A stretch of DNA of 64,000 nt, from contig CAMXCT020002079.1 in NCBI GenBank assembly GCA_947184155.2, positions 493,004 to 557,003 on the forward strand, read 5' to 3'. The DNA comes from Cladocopium goreaui (taxonomy: Eukaryota > Sar > Dinophyceae > Suessiales > Symbiodiniaceae). Below are positions 42,325-55,600 of the stretch, piece by piece. Position 1 is the stretch's first letter. Each line of letters starts with the position of its first letter. A program made the translations under genes and the position numbers. The notes beneath the pieces were generated by a model, which was not told the origin of the DNA, made no database searches, and worked only from the letters and a program-made list of their open reading frames with translations.

Positions 42325-43912
42325 ATGAGTTTTGGGCTCGAAATGAAGCGTAGTCTAGGTCCACGGTTTTGGCTGGGCCAGGGAATACCCCAGGCAAAAC
42401 CAGCCACCCATTCTGCAGGGCTACGCCCATTGCAGGAGGGGCCCGTATATGGGGCCGTCGACCCCGGGCATCCCGAAGCAGCCGCACCATTGGCACAGCC
42501 AGGTGTCAAGGCTTACGCTAGGGGCTCGTTAAACGACGCCATAAGGCACGCATCCACAGGTCCGGAAAGGTGTGCAGAACACATCACAAAGAGAGCAAAG
42601 GCAGATACATCCAGAGGCCCCTACGAGTCAAGGAAATCAACGTGGTCTGCCTTGGCCAGGGCGGCGGGTTTCTCAGACCCGTTCCGTCTTTCCCCGGACC
42701 TCATCAACACGGTGATGGGAGCGATGGACATGGCCGGCTATAGATCAGCAGAGCTATACATGGACACAGCCAAGCAGATACACATTGAGAGAGGACTGGA
42801 TTGGACAGCACAGCTTGCCCAGGCCTCTAGGCAAGCCAGAAGGGCGTGCCAAAGGGGCCGAGGGCCAGCCAAACAGGCGCAACCTTTGCCGATGATCGAG
42901 CTAGCGAAGCTGAAAGTTCACAAGGACCCAGCAGCTCCTGGAGGACCAATTTTCCCGATGAGGTCCGTCATGTTGGCATCATGGTGGCTCCTTCGTGAAA
43001 TCGAGGCAAGCTCGGCAGAGAGGTCGCACATCGAAATCGACAAGGTCCAAAGACTTATCCACTGGAAGCTTCCATCCAGTAAGGCGGATTGGCAGGCCCT
43101 GGGCGCAACTCGAACGCATTCGTGTAATTGCGAACAGAATGCCCGGCAGCCAGAGTGTCCATACCATGCCATGGTGGAGCACCTAGAGGCAGTGGGAGCT
43201 ATCAGCGATCGCTGGGTTTTCCCATCAGCCACAGGTGAGCAGTCATCCAAATGCGGATGGGCCGACACCATGCAATGCATGGCACAGCAGCTGAATCTTC
43301 CTACTCACACAGACACTGGGGCAAGGAGATTCACCGGACACAGCGCCCGGGCAACTGGGCGCAGTGTACCTGGCACAGACCCAGATTGAACTCTGGAGGA
43401 TCCAGCTATTTGGGCGCTGGGGTTCGGAGTGCTTCAGGATATATATCCGCGACGCTCCACTTCAGCAGCTGCATTCCTTGGCAAAAGAAGCTTCTCTCAC
43501 AACTTCTTTAGCAGCAGCCCGGGCGGAACTTTCTGCGATCCTCAGCCAGGCGCAAAATTGTTCCCCGCCAGCCGCAGCAGTTTCCTTACGGAACCAGTCC
43601 GTGGACTGCCTTGCGGACTGCGAGGCTGCGGTGGATATTGCTCCGCAATCGGAGCAGCCAGCTTCAGTGGAGTTTGTGATTAACAGATCTGCCTACGGCA
43701 AGATCCACAAGGTAGCCTGTAGTGGACCAACACGTCCTCACTACCTATGGCGCACCCAATGCAACTGGTATTTTGCACGTGGTCACGCAGACTATGCACT
43801 TGCAAGTCAAGCGGACCCAGACAAGCCAGAATGCAACAAATGTTTTAAGCCCAAGCAACAGAAATTGGATGATGAGTCCTCTACCTCTTCATCATCCTCA
43901 TCGGAGTCATAA
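42325..43912 (+). CDS. Tyrosine recombinase (one frame break)
   Basis: ATG 42325 lies 56 bases after the RT stop. An N-terminal helical region (GYRSAELYMDTAKQIHI) precedes the catalytic domain. The first arginine is in WWLLREIEAS (near 42993), H-x-x-R is in FTGHSARATG (43339-43350), and the nucleophile tyrosine is in FRIYIRDA (43442-43444). Between H-x-x-R and the tyrosine the frame changes: the first frame stops at 43389, and the second carries LAQTQIELWRIQLFGRWG. One extra base in GGGCGC (43357-43361) explains it. The C-terminus has a Cys/His segment and a serine tail ending at 43912. Integrates the circular DNA by strand exchange. Confidence 0.85.
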
Positions 43913-43958
43913 TGCGCTCGAACGCAGAATGGACCAGGTTGGCATCATGGACTCAATC

Positions 43959-44107
43959 AAGCACATGTTTGACTCAGCCAGAGTGGGACACTTCAAAAGT
44001 GATCCTAGCTAGCTGAGTGAGTCACACTCATGGCCAACGTTTACAAAAGGTGCGTCCGGCTCCGATGCACATTTCTATTGCTGCTCTCATGGTCTTAAAG
44101 AGTTGTT
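43959..44107 (+). repeat. Repeat B1
   Basis: 149 bases, identical to B2 (44265-44413) but for CATTTCT versus CATGTCT. Contains the near-palindrome TGAGTGAGTCACACTCA. Joins A2 without a gap, which is the expected circle-junction order. Confidence 0.93.
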
Positions 44108-44232
44108 GGGTGAAACAGTGAAGCTGTTGTTGTAACAACTAAATGACATGAGAGGGGTGTTTGTGGGAGGGAAACCCTTGAACCAGCTTGGCCTGGGGCC
44201 ATTTTGGCTCAAGGGTGTGATTTTGAAATCCC
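44108..44232 (+). repeat. Internal repeat A2
   Basis: Exact copy of A1. Together with B1 before it, it forms the B-A junction used by split-direct-repeat elements to rebuild complete termini. Confidence 0.95.
44198..44213 (+). promoter_or_regulatory. Spliced-leader-like sequence in A2
   Basis: Second occurrence of GCCATTTTGGCTCAAG, by virtue of A2 copying A1. Confidence 0.75.
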
Positions 44233-44264
44233 CGCCCGCCCTCTCCTAACTCAAAAGCGGAGGG

Positions 44265-44413
44265 AAGCACATGTTTGACTCAGCCAGAGTGGGACACTTC
44301 AAAAGTGATCCTAGCTAGCTGAGTGAGTCACACTCATGGCCAACGTTTACAAAAGGTGCGTCCGGCTCCGATGCACATGTCTATTGCTGCTCTCATGGTC
44401 TTAAAGAGTTGTT
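44265..44413 (+). repeat. Terminal repeat B2
   Basis: Right end of the element; host sequence resumes at AGTTAAAATTTTAC. A 32-base spacer beginning GCCCGCCCTCTCC separates it from A2. Confidence 0.93.
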
Positions 44414-46306
44414 AGTTAAAATTTTACTTGGCACGTTTCGTCGGCATACAAATTTCGAAAATATTGCCGGCAAAACCCATGCCTCAACCATAACCAAGAC
44501 AGACATCAATCATCACCAATGACACGGCCTCAAAGATTGGAAAATTTAGTTGAGGAAAAGCAACAATAACATACATAATATACAATCCGAAAATTTGTTC
44601 TACAACATTAGTGGGTTTCACGCCATCTGCTTTCTTGGCGCCAGCAAATGTAGACAATGCCGGCAGTTTGCTGGCAATTGGTTTGAATTTCTGCAAATCT
44701 ATTGGCAACTAGACTGGCGCTATCATAAAAACAATCATGTACCCCCATATAAGTTGGCCGCAACGGATTAGGTTATTTCGTGGTGATGCACATCCCGTGG
44801 TGACATCGGCTCAGAACCAAGGGCTGAACTCAAGCGGACCGAAAACAATATGTTTCGGATCGTTTGTTGATGGCCCGTACTGAAACCATGTCGTCCAGCT
44901 GGGTGGAGGGTTATCGGGACACTTGCCTGCAACACCATAAATTTCAACCATGCATCTGGGCGCATGGTGGCACGTGCAAGTCCCACATCCTTTCACCCTT
45001 GGACTGTTTATCAACCAAGACCTGCTAAGCCACCATTACCTGTCATTTATTTTGTCAACAGCAACCTTTATGGTTGATTGTGGGTTCCTTCCGGAAAATG
45101 ATTTGATATTCGGATTTGGTTTGATCAGGGCAACTGGACAATTGCGGCAATTGCAATTTTTTCCTTGTCGACGGATGAAGTTGGATGCACATTATTAATT
45201 TCTAGGTGGAAGGAGCTGCCAAGGGGGTGCATCATGGCACATTTACAAAGTGAATTTGGAACTTGGTAAACCAATAGTATGTTGATACCGCATCGTGGTT
45301 TTCCACAGGCAGGTCCATCAAATCCAACTACATTCAACATTCATGTTTCCTTGCCGTTTTTCTGTTGTTTTTTGTTTTCACTATATACCAAATCTATTGA
45401 ACCAACATGTTTTGATCGCTTTGCTCGTGGTCCGTGTCTGGTGGATATGATGAAGGTCACCTTGTCCCCTTAGGAACTTGCCAGTCCTGTATCGGAATCC
45501 CCGGGCACCGGCCGCTGCGAGCGGCGGCGGCTGGGGCGTGATCCCTCCAGCGAAAACCTTTTCGTGGACCTGGGGGCGCGGCCCAGATGTCCGCAAAGTG
45601 TGGCTGGGTTGAAACATCCGAAATATTGTTTGGTCTAATACATTAATTTAAAAAAAAAACGTATGGGTTGGTAAATTCCAAGCATGCCTCCCACCTCCAA
45701 GAAGTCTTCAAGCTGTATATGTCGTTCTCTTGTGGGTCAGCCTGGTGTCAATGCATATGGGCAAAAAATGCAAAAAAAAAATCCAAGTCTTTTGTTCAAC
45801 ACGTGATTGTGCGCCGTCCGTATAATTTTTTGTTGCATGTCCCATAAAATTGTTGGATCCGTCCGAGACTTCAAATTTAATGAAATTTACATGTCCCTCA
45901 AATGATGCCAGCCCACTTGCCCCCAGTTTTTGTCGCCACCTCGTGCAAAAAACAAATTTCCGAGGGCAAATTCTTGCAGAACTTGATCTACCACGGCAGC
46001 CAACTGGAGACCATCAACGAAGCCGTTGGTTTGGCGCAGGTCACGGGGCGAGGGTCAATGCTCAGCAGTGCCTTGGCGGAACGCTCAAACTAAGAATTCG
46101 GGGTGATTCTACATGTGAAACAGGAACGCGCCCAACATCCAATGATTCAACATATTTTTTCATAATATGAATTCGGCCAAACAATCCCAGATCATAATAT
46201 CTTCATTACATCCCTATATGTTAGCCAAATCAGCACAAATCATCATGAAATGAAAGTTTTCAGACATGCCCATGTGTGTCCCTATGGGTCCCTCTGATTC
46301 CTTCAG
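44414..46306. other. Sequence between the retrotransposon and the transporter's first clear exon
   Basis: A GC-rich patch at 45480-45600 and an open frame at 45902-46093 (FLQNLIYHGSQLETINEAVG, with a good CAG|GTCACG donor near 46040) are possible 5' exons of the transporter, but phase and family match are not clear. Otherwise AT-rich, non-coding. Confidence 0.35.
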
Positions 46307-46369
46307 GCATTTTCACCTTGGTGGCCTCTGCCATGGGCGCCGGCTGCCTCTCCTTGCCGCATATGTTCA
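46307..46369 (+). CDS. Transporter exon: TM1
   Basis: Acceptor CTTCAG ends at 46306; donor GTGCCT at 46370. Reads IFTLVASAMGAGCLSLPHMF, the glycine-rich first helix of the family. Phase 1 out, completed as Ser by the next exon. Confidence 0.8.
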
Positions 46370-49300
46370 GTGCCTTGCCTTCGAGGCCTTGGCGACCAAG
46401 ATTGATCACCCCCATTCGAAACTGGCTATCCAGGGACCTTCCACCGCCCTCGAGCTCAGGCAAGGTGGGCTTGGGCCTGGGGTTGTTGTTGCTGACCTGC
46501 GGGGCGGTCCTGGCAGCTTGCTTCTTAAGCGTGGGGGTGGCTGGATGATCTGGATGGCGACATGGAAACCTGGCTGGGTATCCAGGAAATGAGATGGTGA
46601 ACCGACAACATGTTATTATAAGATAGAAAAAATAACCGATAATAATCAATAATTATTGACATGTAAAAACTTTTGTCGGAAACATATTTGTATATATATA
46701 TATATATATTACTAGTCTTGAAACTCAGAAAGAAAACAAATAGATTAAACAGTTCCGGTCATTCTACACACGGCATCTCCACTAGAAATCAATTAAGCTG
46801 AAGTCTAGAATGATGAAGACAGGAATAGCACTTGATCTTGGGCCAAAAGCATTTGATTTGAGGTCCTAATTTTGGCTAGCATTATTGTAGATATTTGTGA
46901 TGTCCATTGGGTTGGGGGCCTAAACATTCCGTTGATATGGTGTATGTTGATTTCTTGGTGGCGTAATTGGTAATCTTATTGCTGTGCAATGACCCTTGAA
47001 GTCTTGATCCCAAATCTAATGCAAGCGGAAAGGTTGCTCGTTGTAGATTTCCCTGTCACAAAAATGGAGGTCGACTTCTGCAAGTTTCAATTGACAATTT
47101 CCTAAATCCTCTGGTTTGCTGAACCCCGTGTAGATCTCAGCCTATGAGAATCAGCAGGTAGACATCTACAACACATACCTTTTCCCTAGGAATCTCTACA
47201 ATTTTTCCCGAGAGCGTCTGAGCGCAGGGTTCTTCCAATAGTGGGGGTCTGTATCTCATCTTCTCATTTTCTCATCTTTTCATCTTTTCATCTTCGCATC
47301 TTCATGTCATCTTCTCATCTTCTAATCTTCACATCATCTCATCTTCACATCTTCATCTCATCTTCTCATCTTCACATCTTCTCATCTTCACATCTTCTCA
47401 TCTTCACATCTTCTCATCTTCATCTCATCTTCTCATCTTCACATCTTCTCACCTTCACATCCTCACATCTTCACATCTTCATCTCATCTTCTCATCTTCT
47501 CATCTTCACATCTTCTTATCTTCACATCTTCTCATCTTCTCATCTTTTCATCTTTTCATCTTCGCATCTTCATGTCATCTTCTCATCTTCTAATCTTCTC
47601 ATCTTCACATCTTCTCATCTTCACATCTTCTCATCTTCACATTTTCTCATCATCTTCGCATATTCACATCGTCACACCTTCTCATCTTCACACCGTCTCA
47701 TCGTCACATCTGCTCGCCTTCACATCTGCACATCTTCACATCTTCACATCTTCTCATCTTCACATCTTCTCATCTTCACATCTTCACATCTTAACATCTG
47801 CTCATCTTCACATCTTCTCATCCTCACATCTTCACATCTTCACATCCTCACATCTTCACATCTTCTCCTCTTGCCTTCTTGCCCTCTTGCCCTCTTGCGC
47901 TCTCCTTCTTTTCTATTTCTCTTCTGAAGGCGGGGGCCGGGGCAGTGCCAACGAGACGGCACGAAACGCAACCCTTTCGCACGAAATGAGGTTCGATCGC
48001 CAAAAACTGAGGTAAAATTGCGATTTCAACTTCTCCCGCGAAACCCTCTTTCGCACGAAATGAGGTTCGATCGCCAAAAACTGAGGTAAAATTGCGATTT
48101 CAACTTCTCCCGCGCAACCCTCTTTCGCACGAAATGAGGTTCGATCGCGAAAAACTGAGGTAAAATTGCAATTTCAACTTCTCCCGCGCAACCCTCTTTC
48201 GCACGGAATGAGGTTCGATCGCGAAAAACTGAAGTAAAATTGCAATTTCTTCTGTGTGTAAACGTGTCTGTGTAAAAGCTTCTGTGTGCTGTGTGTAAAA
48301 GTGTCTGTGTGTAAAAGTGTCTGTGTGTAAAAGCGTCTGTGTGTAAAAGTGTCTGTGTGTAAAAGCGTCTGTGTAAAAGCATCTGTGTGAAAGCTTCTGT
48401 GTAAAAGCATCTGTGTGTAAAAGCTTCTGTGGCTAGAAGCTTTTGTGTGTAAAAGTGTTTGTGTGTAAAAGCGTTTGTGTGTAAAAGCGTCTGTGTGTAA
48501 AAGCGTCTGTGTGTACAAGCATCTGTGTGTAAAAGCGTCTGTGTGTGAAAGTGCCTGTATGTAAAAGCTTCTGTGTGTGAAAGCTTTTGTGTGTAAAAGC
48601 TTCTGTGTGTAAAAGCTTCTGTGTGTAAAAGTGTTTGCGATGCAAACTATTGTCTTGTACTTGTGCTATATTGTCTTAATACTCCTCTTCTCGTATGCTT
48701 ACAACACATCTTTAATATATTATTTTGTAATACGGTGTCACCATACTAAGAAGAGAAGACCCTGCTCCTCTACGCTCTCGGGCCATCCGTCGTCTAGTTT
48801 TTTTGAAAGGCTTAGATCTGGAACTTTCAAATATTAATGGTTGACATCTACAGTAGAGCATTTAAATCAACTATTTTACTTGCTACTTGATTTTTGGGTG
48901 TGTAGATGGAACTCCAACATGACCCAATTTAAGTAACTTTCCGCCGAAACTTGTAGATCACTACCCCCAAATCAAGTGTCAAGTAAAAATGTAGGTTGGT
49001 TTTCCATCATGCCACAGCAAGAGGATTAGCGGGATGAGGGCTCGGGGCTGAATGGCCCCTGGGAGAATTTAGGGAATAGTTAAATGGGATTATGATTTCC
49101 TGGAAACATTTATGCGGGCATTTACCTTTCCAAATCAGTTGCGTTTCACCCCAAACCTGTTGCCAATCCTTAAGACATGGTGCGAATCAACTCGCACGAA
49201 CTAGAAAACTATGAATCTGGCCTGGTTCACTTGTCTGACTTCATGCTAGAGGCGTGCACCTGCATCCCAGCGGTTGCAAGCATGAGCAGCGTCACTCAAG

Positions 49301-49603
49301 TAAAACCACGAAGGTAGAAACTTGAATAACAGCGCGTAAAACATTTTGCAAGAACCAAGCAATTACTGTCACAAGCCATTGGCGCAGAGGGCAATAGCTC
49401 ATAAGAACGCAAGGCAGAAACACATCCTGCTTGCAAAGTTGGGGCAAGTTAACCACTGAAGCAGACATACTCTCAGGATCTCTCAGGAAATCCCAGTGCA
49501 GTACTCAAAGGGCAAATAAAAATCTGTTCATGCCATCTGGAGTTTGCCCTTGCAGGTATCTAATTATTTATTTTTTCTCTCTCTCTCTCTCCATCTCTCT
49601 TTT

Positions 49604-49634
<31 letters not shown>

Positions 49635-52600
49635 GTCTCTCTCTCTCTCTCTGTGTCTCCCTCTCTCTCTCTCTCTCACCGTCCACCGTCCAGTGACCTA
49701 TACCCACCCCTTTTCCCACCCTATTTCCATTCACCTGACCCAACTGGCACCGAGGCTCACATCTTTTTGGTGATCCTGATGAGCTGTGCCAGATATACCC
49801 AGAGCCGTTCCTTTGCAGAGCTCGTCTCGCAGTTGCAGGAGGAAAACCTGGCCACCTGGTGCCACTTTATTGGCGGGAGAGGTGTGGGTGATCAGTGGGG
49901 TGGAGATCATGGAACATGTTTGAAAGTGAGATCGCAATTATTCATGAGTTCATGACGCCTAAGGACGGTCACGGTCCTGTGAGGGATCTCTCGGTGGATG
50001 TGGTCATCACCCTCTATGGGATGGCGGCGGTGCTGATCTACATGATGCTCATTGGCGATTTCATGTCAGATATTGCGCCTTGGTGCATCTCAGTGGAAAG
50101 TCCCTGGGGACCTATTGCAATTGGAGGTGGGTTTGTTTCAGTGGAAAGTCCCTGGATCCACTTTTAGAGTCCAGGCTTTGAATGGGAGATGTTCTGGTGT
50201 TTTTTTGGGACGCCAAGGTAATCAGGACTCGTGAGAAGGAACTGGTGACTCTACTAACAGCCTTGAAATTGCTTACCAAACAGAAGTCATTAAGCTGGGC
50301 TGGAATCTTGCAAGAAAGAAGTGTCCGAAAGGTGGAAGGGTGACCCGCCCTATGGTAGATGGTTGCTGTGTTAATAACCATCCAAAAAACATATAACATA
50401 ATTACTTGGTGATCGCCACCTTTGCAGAGTTGGTTCAGTCCCCATGACAACAGTTGTTGCATTTCGTGGGTCAATGACGGTAAATCCATCTATCCCATGT
50501 CTGATTGGTTATTGGAGTGACTGTTGATCCCAAGTTGAGTTCCCAAGATTCTTATGACGTTTGCCACGCTTTTTGTTTTGCAGAAGGCTAGGAAAAACAT
50601 GGGGTATACATTGCATGGTTATACCAGGGTACTTGAAGAATCATCCCACTTAGTAAGTGTTTTTAACCCTGCTGATTTACGATCACAAGGGTTATTCGTG
50701 GGAGGATCCTCCAAGTAGATAGATCTATACTTAACTATGGTTCATGTTAGATAGGTAGATAGATAGATCGATCGATAGATAGATATACATATTTATTGAT
50801 TTATTACCCTCCAGTAAATTAACATAGACCCTGCCAGATAGGGGTTGGAAGATTAGTTTCCTCCAAAAATTGGTGATTTTCGGGGTCTATGTTAATTTAC
50901 CAGAGGGTATTTGATTAATTATTATTATTATATATATATATAGTTAATTGTTTTGGTTTCCCAAATTATCTGGGCTGGACCTCGGGGACCTCGCAGCCTT
51001 GAGGCGCGTTCGCCCTTGTTTAACCTGGATGAGGCGGAGCTCGAACGCCCCGTCGTCGGATGTTGGATGATCTTTGAAATCGGCAATTTGCCTTCTGGAT
51101 CCCTCTAGTAAACTAACATATCTATGGAAAATCACCATTTTTTTTAAAGGTAAATCAACTATTTTTATGGCCATGTTCAATAGCAAACATTTTGTTTACC
51201 AGAGGGTATACTTCTACATTGCATACATGTCCAATTTTTGGGTTAAATATTTTGGGTTGCTACTCCAATCTATTTGACCCTTTCTTTTTACGCATGCTAT
51301 TTTGCCCTAATAGACATGAGTCTCGAGGCAGCTATAGTTCAAAGTGAAGACGTTCCAGTTTCAACCATCTAGATGATCATATTTTTTAATGGTATTTTAT
51401 AGTTATGGTTTATGCAAACCTACATGCGATCCACACTGTGCTTATATCTTATATCATGTTTTACTAGTTCATAAATACATCGTTACATGGTTAAATCATA
51501 TACAATTTGTATCTATACATCTATCTGTATGGTTCTACATGTGTTTACAACATCAATATGTCTATCCATCGAGCTCCAAACAGATTGAATCAAACACAAT
51601 CCAATAACCAAAAAAAGTAATACAGTATCACTGCCCCGTAAGAATTCGGTCTTAAGAGATCCGAACCTCCATCAAAAAAGTGTCTTTCTCAGGGTCTATG
51701 TTGAATTGGGGGATGGTAACCCGAAAAAATACCTTCTGCATCTTGAGTCAGCCCGCAAGCGTGACCCCCATGAACAATCAATGGTTCAGCCCATATCCGT
51801 GGGTGTTAGGGTCACCTAAATTTAAATGGGTGGGTGGGTGAATATTCCCATGTTTCTTGGCTAAATCCCTGTGAATCACAATAAACCCCATGAATTCCAA
51901 TGAAACATCCATTTCATCCCCATGTATCGCAATAATTTTCCTATATATATATATAGTTTTTTCATATTTTAGCAAATTTTATTTTATCATGTTTATCCAA
52001 ATTTTACTGGTTTTCTCCTCTGGATGCTGGGAGCAACCCTGTCATCGATTTAATCCTGGCGCTAGGTATCGCGTCATCGTGTGATCATGGCATCGCTGTT
52101 GGTGGTTTTTCCGCTGTCCATTCCCAGCAGCTTCGCGAAATCTGGGAGAGGTCCGGGTGTGGAAACTATAGTGACTGGGGGATATAGGAAAACATTGGAT
52201 TTTAGTAGTTCGCTGTCAATGTTTACAACAGAACTGGTTGGAAGCGTTGGAACAGCAAAAATTGCGGGAAAAATGAATTTGACAAAGAACAATGGCGACA
52301 AAAAACTGGTTTAACCACAAAAATTGGGATTGCCCATGGCAAGAAGGTTGGTTTAACTGTAACAAAATTGAAGAAACCAATCATTTTACGGCGCTACAGT
52401 GGGATACAGGGGGATTAAACTTTGGATTTGAAGAAACAAAAATGGTTACATGAACGAACTGGATCGGTGAAGATTCACAATGATCAGTTAGCAGTTAGAT
52501 GGGGTGAACACCCTTCGCTAATCAAACATAGAAATCGATCCCCCAGATGATTTTCCCATTACCTCCACTAGTGTTTCTTTTCCCACTGACACGTTTGATT

Positions 52601-55600
52601 ACCGGAGGGTATCTATATTTGTTGACAGATGATCGTATATGAGTATATGTGAGGTCTGTCCAAACTTGTGGTCGCCACGCAGTTGTGCCGCTGTGCCAGC
52701 GTCGTTTTTTGGTTAGTGACTGTTAGTGCCAGAATGTGGATTTTCTTGGCTAAGAAAATGTTGAAGGGGGATTGTACGTTGGCGATGGAAACTTCGGTGT
52801 ACAGAGACATCCCGTGCCGTTTCACAGTTAACAGTGATGTTCCAACCTCTTGCAGGTGCATAGTGATCACAAAGGGTGGCGAATTGGTCATTTGACGTCC
52901 TTATTTTCCCGAGTTTCCCAGAGATTCCCAAGAGTATCTACAGGATCTACAGGAACCTAGTTGGGAGCATAGCGCCGATGTCAGGACATGTCACTGCCCT
53001 GAGATATATCTCCTTCCTCAGCATCAGCGCAATCGTCTTTCTGACGTTGGTGGTTGCGGCGAAGACCCCAGGGCACTGGAGAGACGCAGTGGAACTGGAC
53101 CAACTGGACACGGCGAAGTACAGCCTTTGGACGGTTCGGGGACCGAGTTGCGGGACCAAATTCGATTGGAAAGATGGATGAACATGGGACATACATGGGA
53201 CATACATGGGATATACATGGGATATACATGGGATATACATGGGATATATACCGATATACCCCCCTAGAAATGGCGAATGAATGGGGGACATGATTAACAA
53301 TGATGAACGACGGGATTTTTTCTGGTGCCTTACTTTTGGGCAGACCCAAATTCGGATGATTTCATTCACAACGCTAGTCAATGTCACTGGGAAGAAAAAA
53401 ATGCCACGATGAGACACGTCCAATGTCAAGAAATTGAGGGCATCAATTAGATTCAATTAGTTTATGGGTATACTGTCGGCACCGGCACACTGTCTCATTG
53501 TATCACATTGTTTCTTGGCTGATTAAGGTTGACTGGCCCAGGTATGCTTGGGATGGATCTGCTTTTTGTTTCAAGCAATGTCAGATGACTTCACGTTTGC
53601 GTGTCACATAGTTACGCGGATGTCTGAGATAAGAAATGTAGACTTTCCTGGAATACTTGGATGGTTTTTCGGAGAGTCCGTAGCTGACTGTAGCTGTTGT
53701 GTATCCCTTACTATGTTGTTTTCCGCTCAGCGGGCCTAATTTTGATTACCCATGAACATCACCAGCTATGATTCATGGCAGGTCTTGCAGTCCTTTGCTA
53801 TGGCACTCTTCTCCTTCAATGCCCACACCAATGCAGCCCCTCAGCTCTGCCGAAACAATGGATTCGTAGTTGTTTTCCGATATAAAACAACCTGGCTTTG
53901 TGGGGTGTAAACCCAGGTGTGGCCATTTCCATGGGGAAAGTTAAGGAAACCCATGGAAACCCCTTGGATTTACGCGTGCGTCTTCAAATCCAAATGGATC
54001 AGGGTACCAGGGCTTGCCCCGCTTGCCCAAATAGTCACCTGAATGTGGACCTCTCCTATATTCATTCGAGGAGGTGAAGCCTTGCACAAGAAAACATCTT
54101 AAAACCAATCGAAGGTGGCCCATGCATGACTTTTGGCCCATTACAGTCAACGTATAGGTCATGTTTTTTTTTCCCCATCTATTGAGGAAACCCGGCAGGT
54201 TCAAGATTTTTGCGCACGATTGATTTGGCATGATTTGGCCAAATATTTTGTTTGGGAAATCAAGGGAAGCAAGCCGTGACCTTCATGGAGGAGCGCCGTG
54301 ACCTTCATGTTTTTGGTCGTTCGTTACATTCCCTTTCTTTAAAGCATTAAATCCGGTCGAGCCAATGTCAAAGTTAGACACACGGGGTTTCAAACTTTGA
54401 TTTTTCGGCAATACATGTTGCGGCCTGCCAAGCATTGGCTTATAGTTTCAAAGCTATATAGTGGTATGAGGGGTAAAACCTGCAAATACATCCACATCTA
54501 TCCAAATCTACATTTGTTTAGTGAAGACATGACAATTGCATTCCAAGTAAGATGGTCGGCTCTTTCCCCTCATTCCCCAGAGATTGAGCAGCAGTGATTT
54601 CGATTCGAAACTGTGTGACCTATGAACTCCTATGAACAACAATGCATATTTCATAAACATTTCCATAATTTTCCATCATTGTTTCATACATTTTCCATAC
54701 ATTTTCTATACATGTTCCATCATGTTCCATCATTTTCATTCATTTTCCATACATTTTCTATCCATGTTCCATCATTTTCCATCATTTTCCATCATTTTTC
54801 CATATATTTTCCCAACATGTAGCATATGAATGTACCATCTTTTCCAGGCCTGGTGGGCCTGTCCGGCGCCAAGCATGCCAAGCCCTTAGGTCCCGGTGGC
54901 CCTGTCGTTGGATCAGCCAAGGGCGACGCGAATTTGGTACGTCTCCTGGCAGCCAATTCACCATGTTTATGGGTGGTATAAACCATCAAGAATGGGCTTG
55001 TTGATTTTTTGTTTTAACCACATAAAATTTGTATATCTTAAGCTTCTGTTGTGGTATGATGTATTTGTTTCTTTGTTTCTTTGCTTAATTGTTTATAGAT
55101 TTGCTTATTTGGTGGTGTTGTTTCTTGCCATTGCGGTTTTTTAAAACGGTAAACTCTCCAGCTTAGCCGCCATGGGCGCATCTCAGGTTGCCCTAAGCTC
55201 TGTGTTGATCGAGTCTCTTGGATCTCTTGGTCCAGAAGTGCCTCACCAACAAAATGACACAAGAAAAGTGGGAAAACCATGGAAAACCATCAAAATATGT
55301 CGAAATCATGACTACGAAGCTGGGTAAACCTTGCATAGGCAGTGAGTACGCCATGAATGCTACCATCTTTCCGTAGTGGGGGGGACTAACCAGCCAAGAA
55401 TGATATCAGAATTTGTGCAGGGGATCAAAGATTGGCCATGAAAGCAAGTGTGTGATTCATTAGTCCACTGAATGAGTTGGATTCACAGCGCTGGATCTAA
55501 GCCCACCTAGGCCCTGGACACGCTGGTTACATGTCAACTCATGATCTGTATGGGCCCCTATGGGAGGTATGTATTATTGGCAATGGGATTAAATATATGT

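Larger units (their letters stand above)
37019..44413 (+). mobile_element. Tyrosine-recombinase retrotransposon with split direct repeats (Ngaro/PAT-like layout)
   Basis: Structure seen: A1 (37019-37143), coding region, B1 (43959-44107), A2 (44108-44232), 32-base spacer, B2 (44265-44413). A1 and A2 are identical over 125 bases; B1 and B2 are both 149 bases with one difference. B1 and A2 abut exactly, giving the A1-B1-A2-B2 order known for Ngaro and PAT retrotransposons, which integrate a circular intermediate with a tyrosine recombinase. Genes: Gag, methyltransferase-like, RT/RNase H, recombinase. The near-identical repeats suggest a young copy, but Gag and the recombinase each carry a one-base frame break, so this copy may be inactive. 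Confidence 0.9.
46531..49754 (+). other. Transporter intron with satellite arrays
   Basis: 3.2 kb. It holds three adjoining tandem arrays and a CT tract (annotated separately), with AT-rich sequence around them. No other gene seen. Confidence 0.6.

Noticed and set aside
37019-44232. A1 and A2 as long terminal repeats of an LTR element
   Set aside because: A2 is followed by B2, B1 touches A2, and the integrating enzyme is a tyrosine recombinase, not an rve integrase. The split-direct-repeat layout explains all of this.
47241-48015. 228- and 147-codon open frames of Ser, His, Ile
   Set aside because: Product of the CATCTTC tandem array.
47968-48640. Regularly spaced repeats resembling a CRISPR array
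   Set aside because: The units are contiguous with no unique spacers, and the genome is eukaryotic.
48026-48645. Minus-strand frames of 70-118 codons with HRRFYTQTLLH-like repeats
   Set aside because: Translation of the 16- and 74-base tandem repeats.
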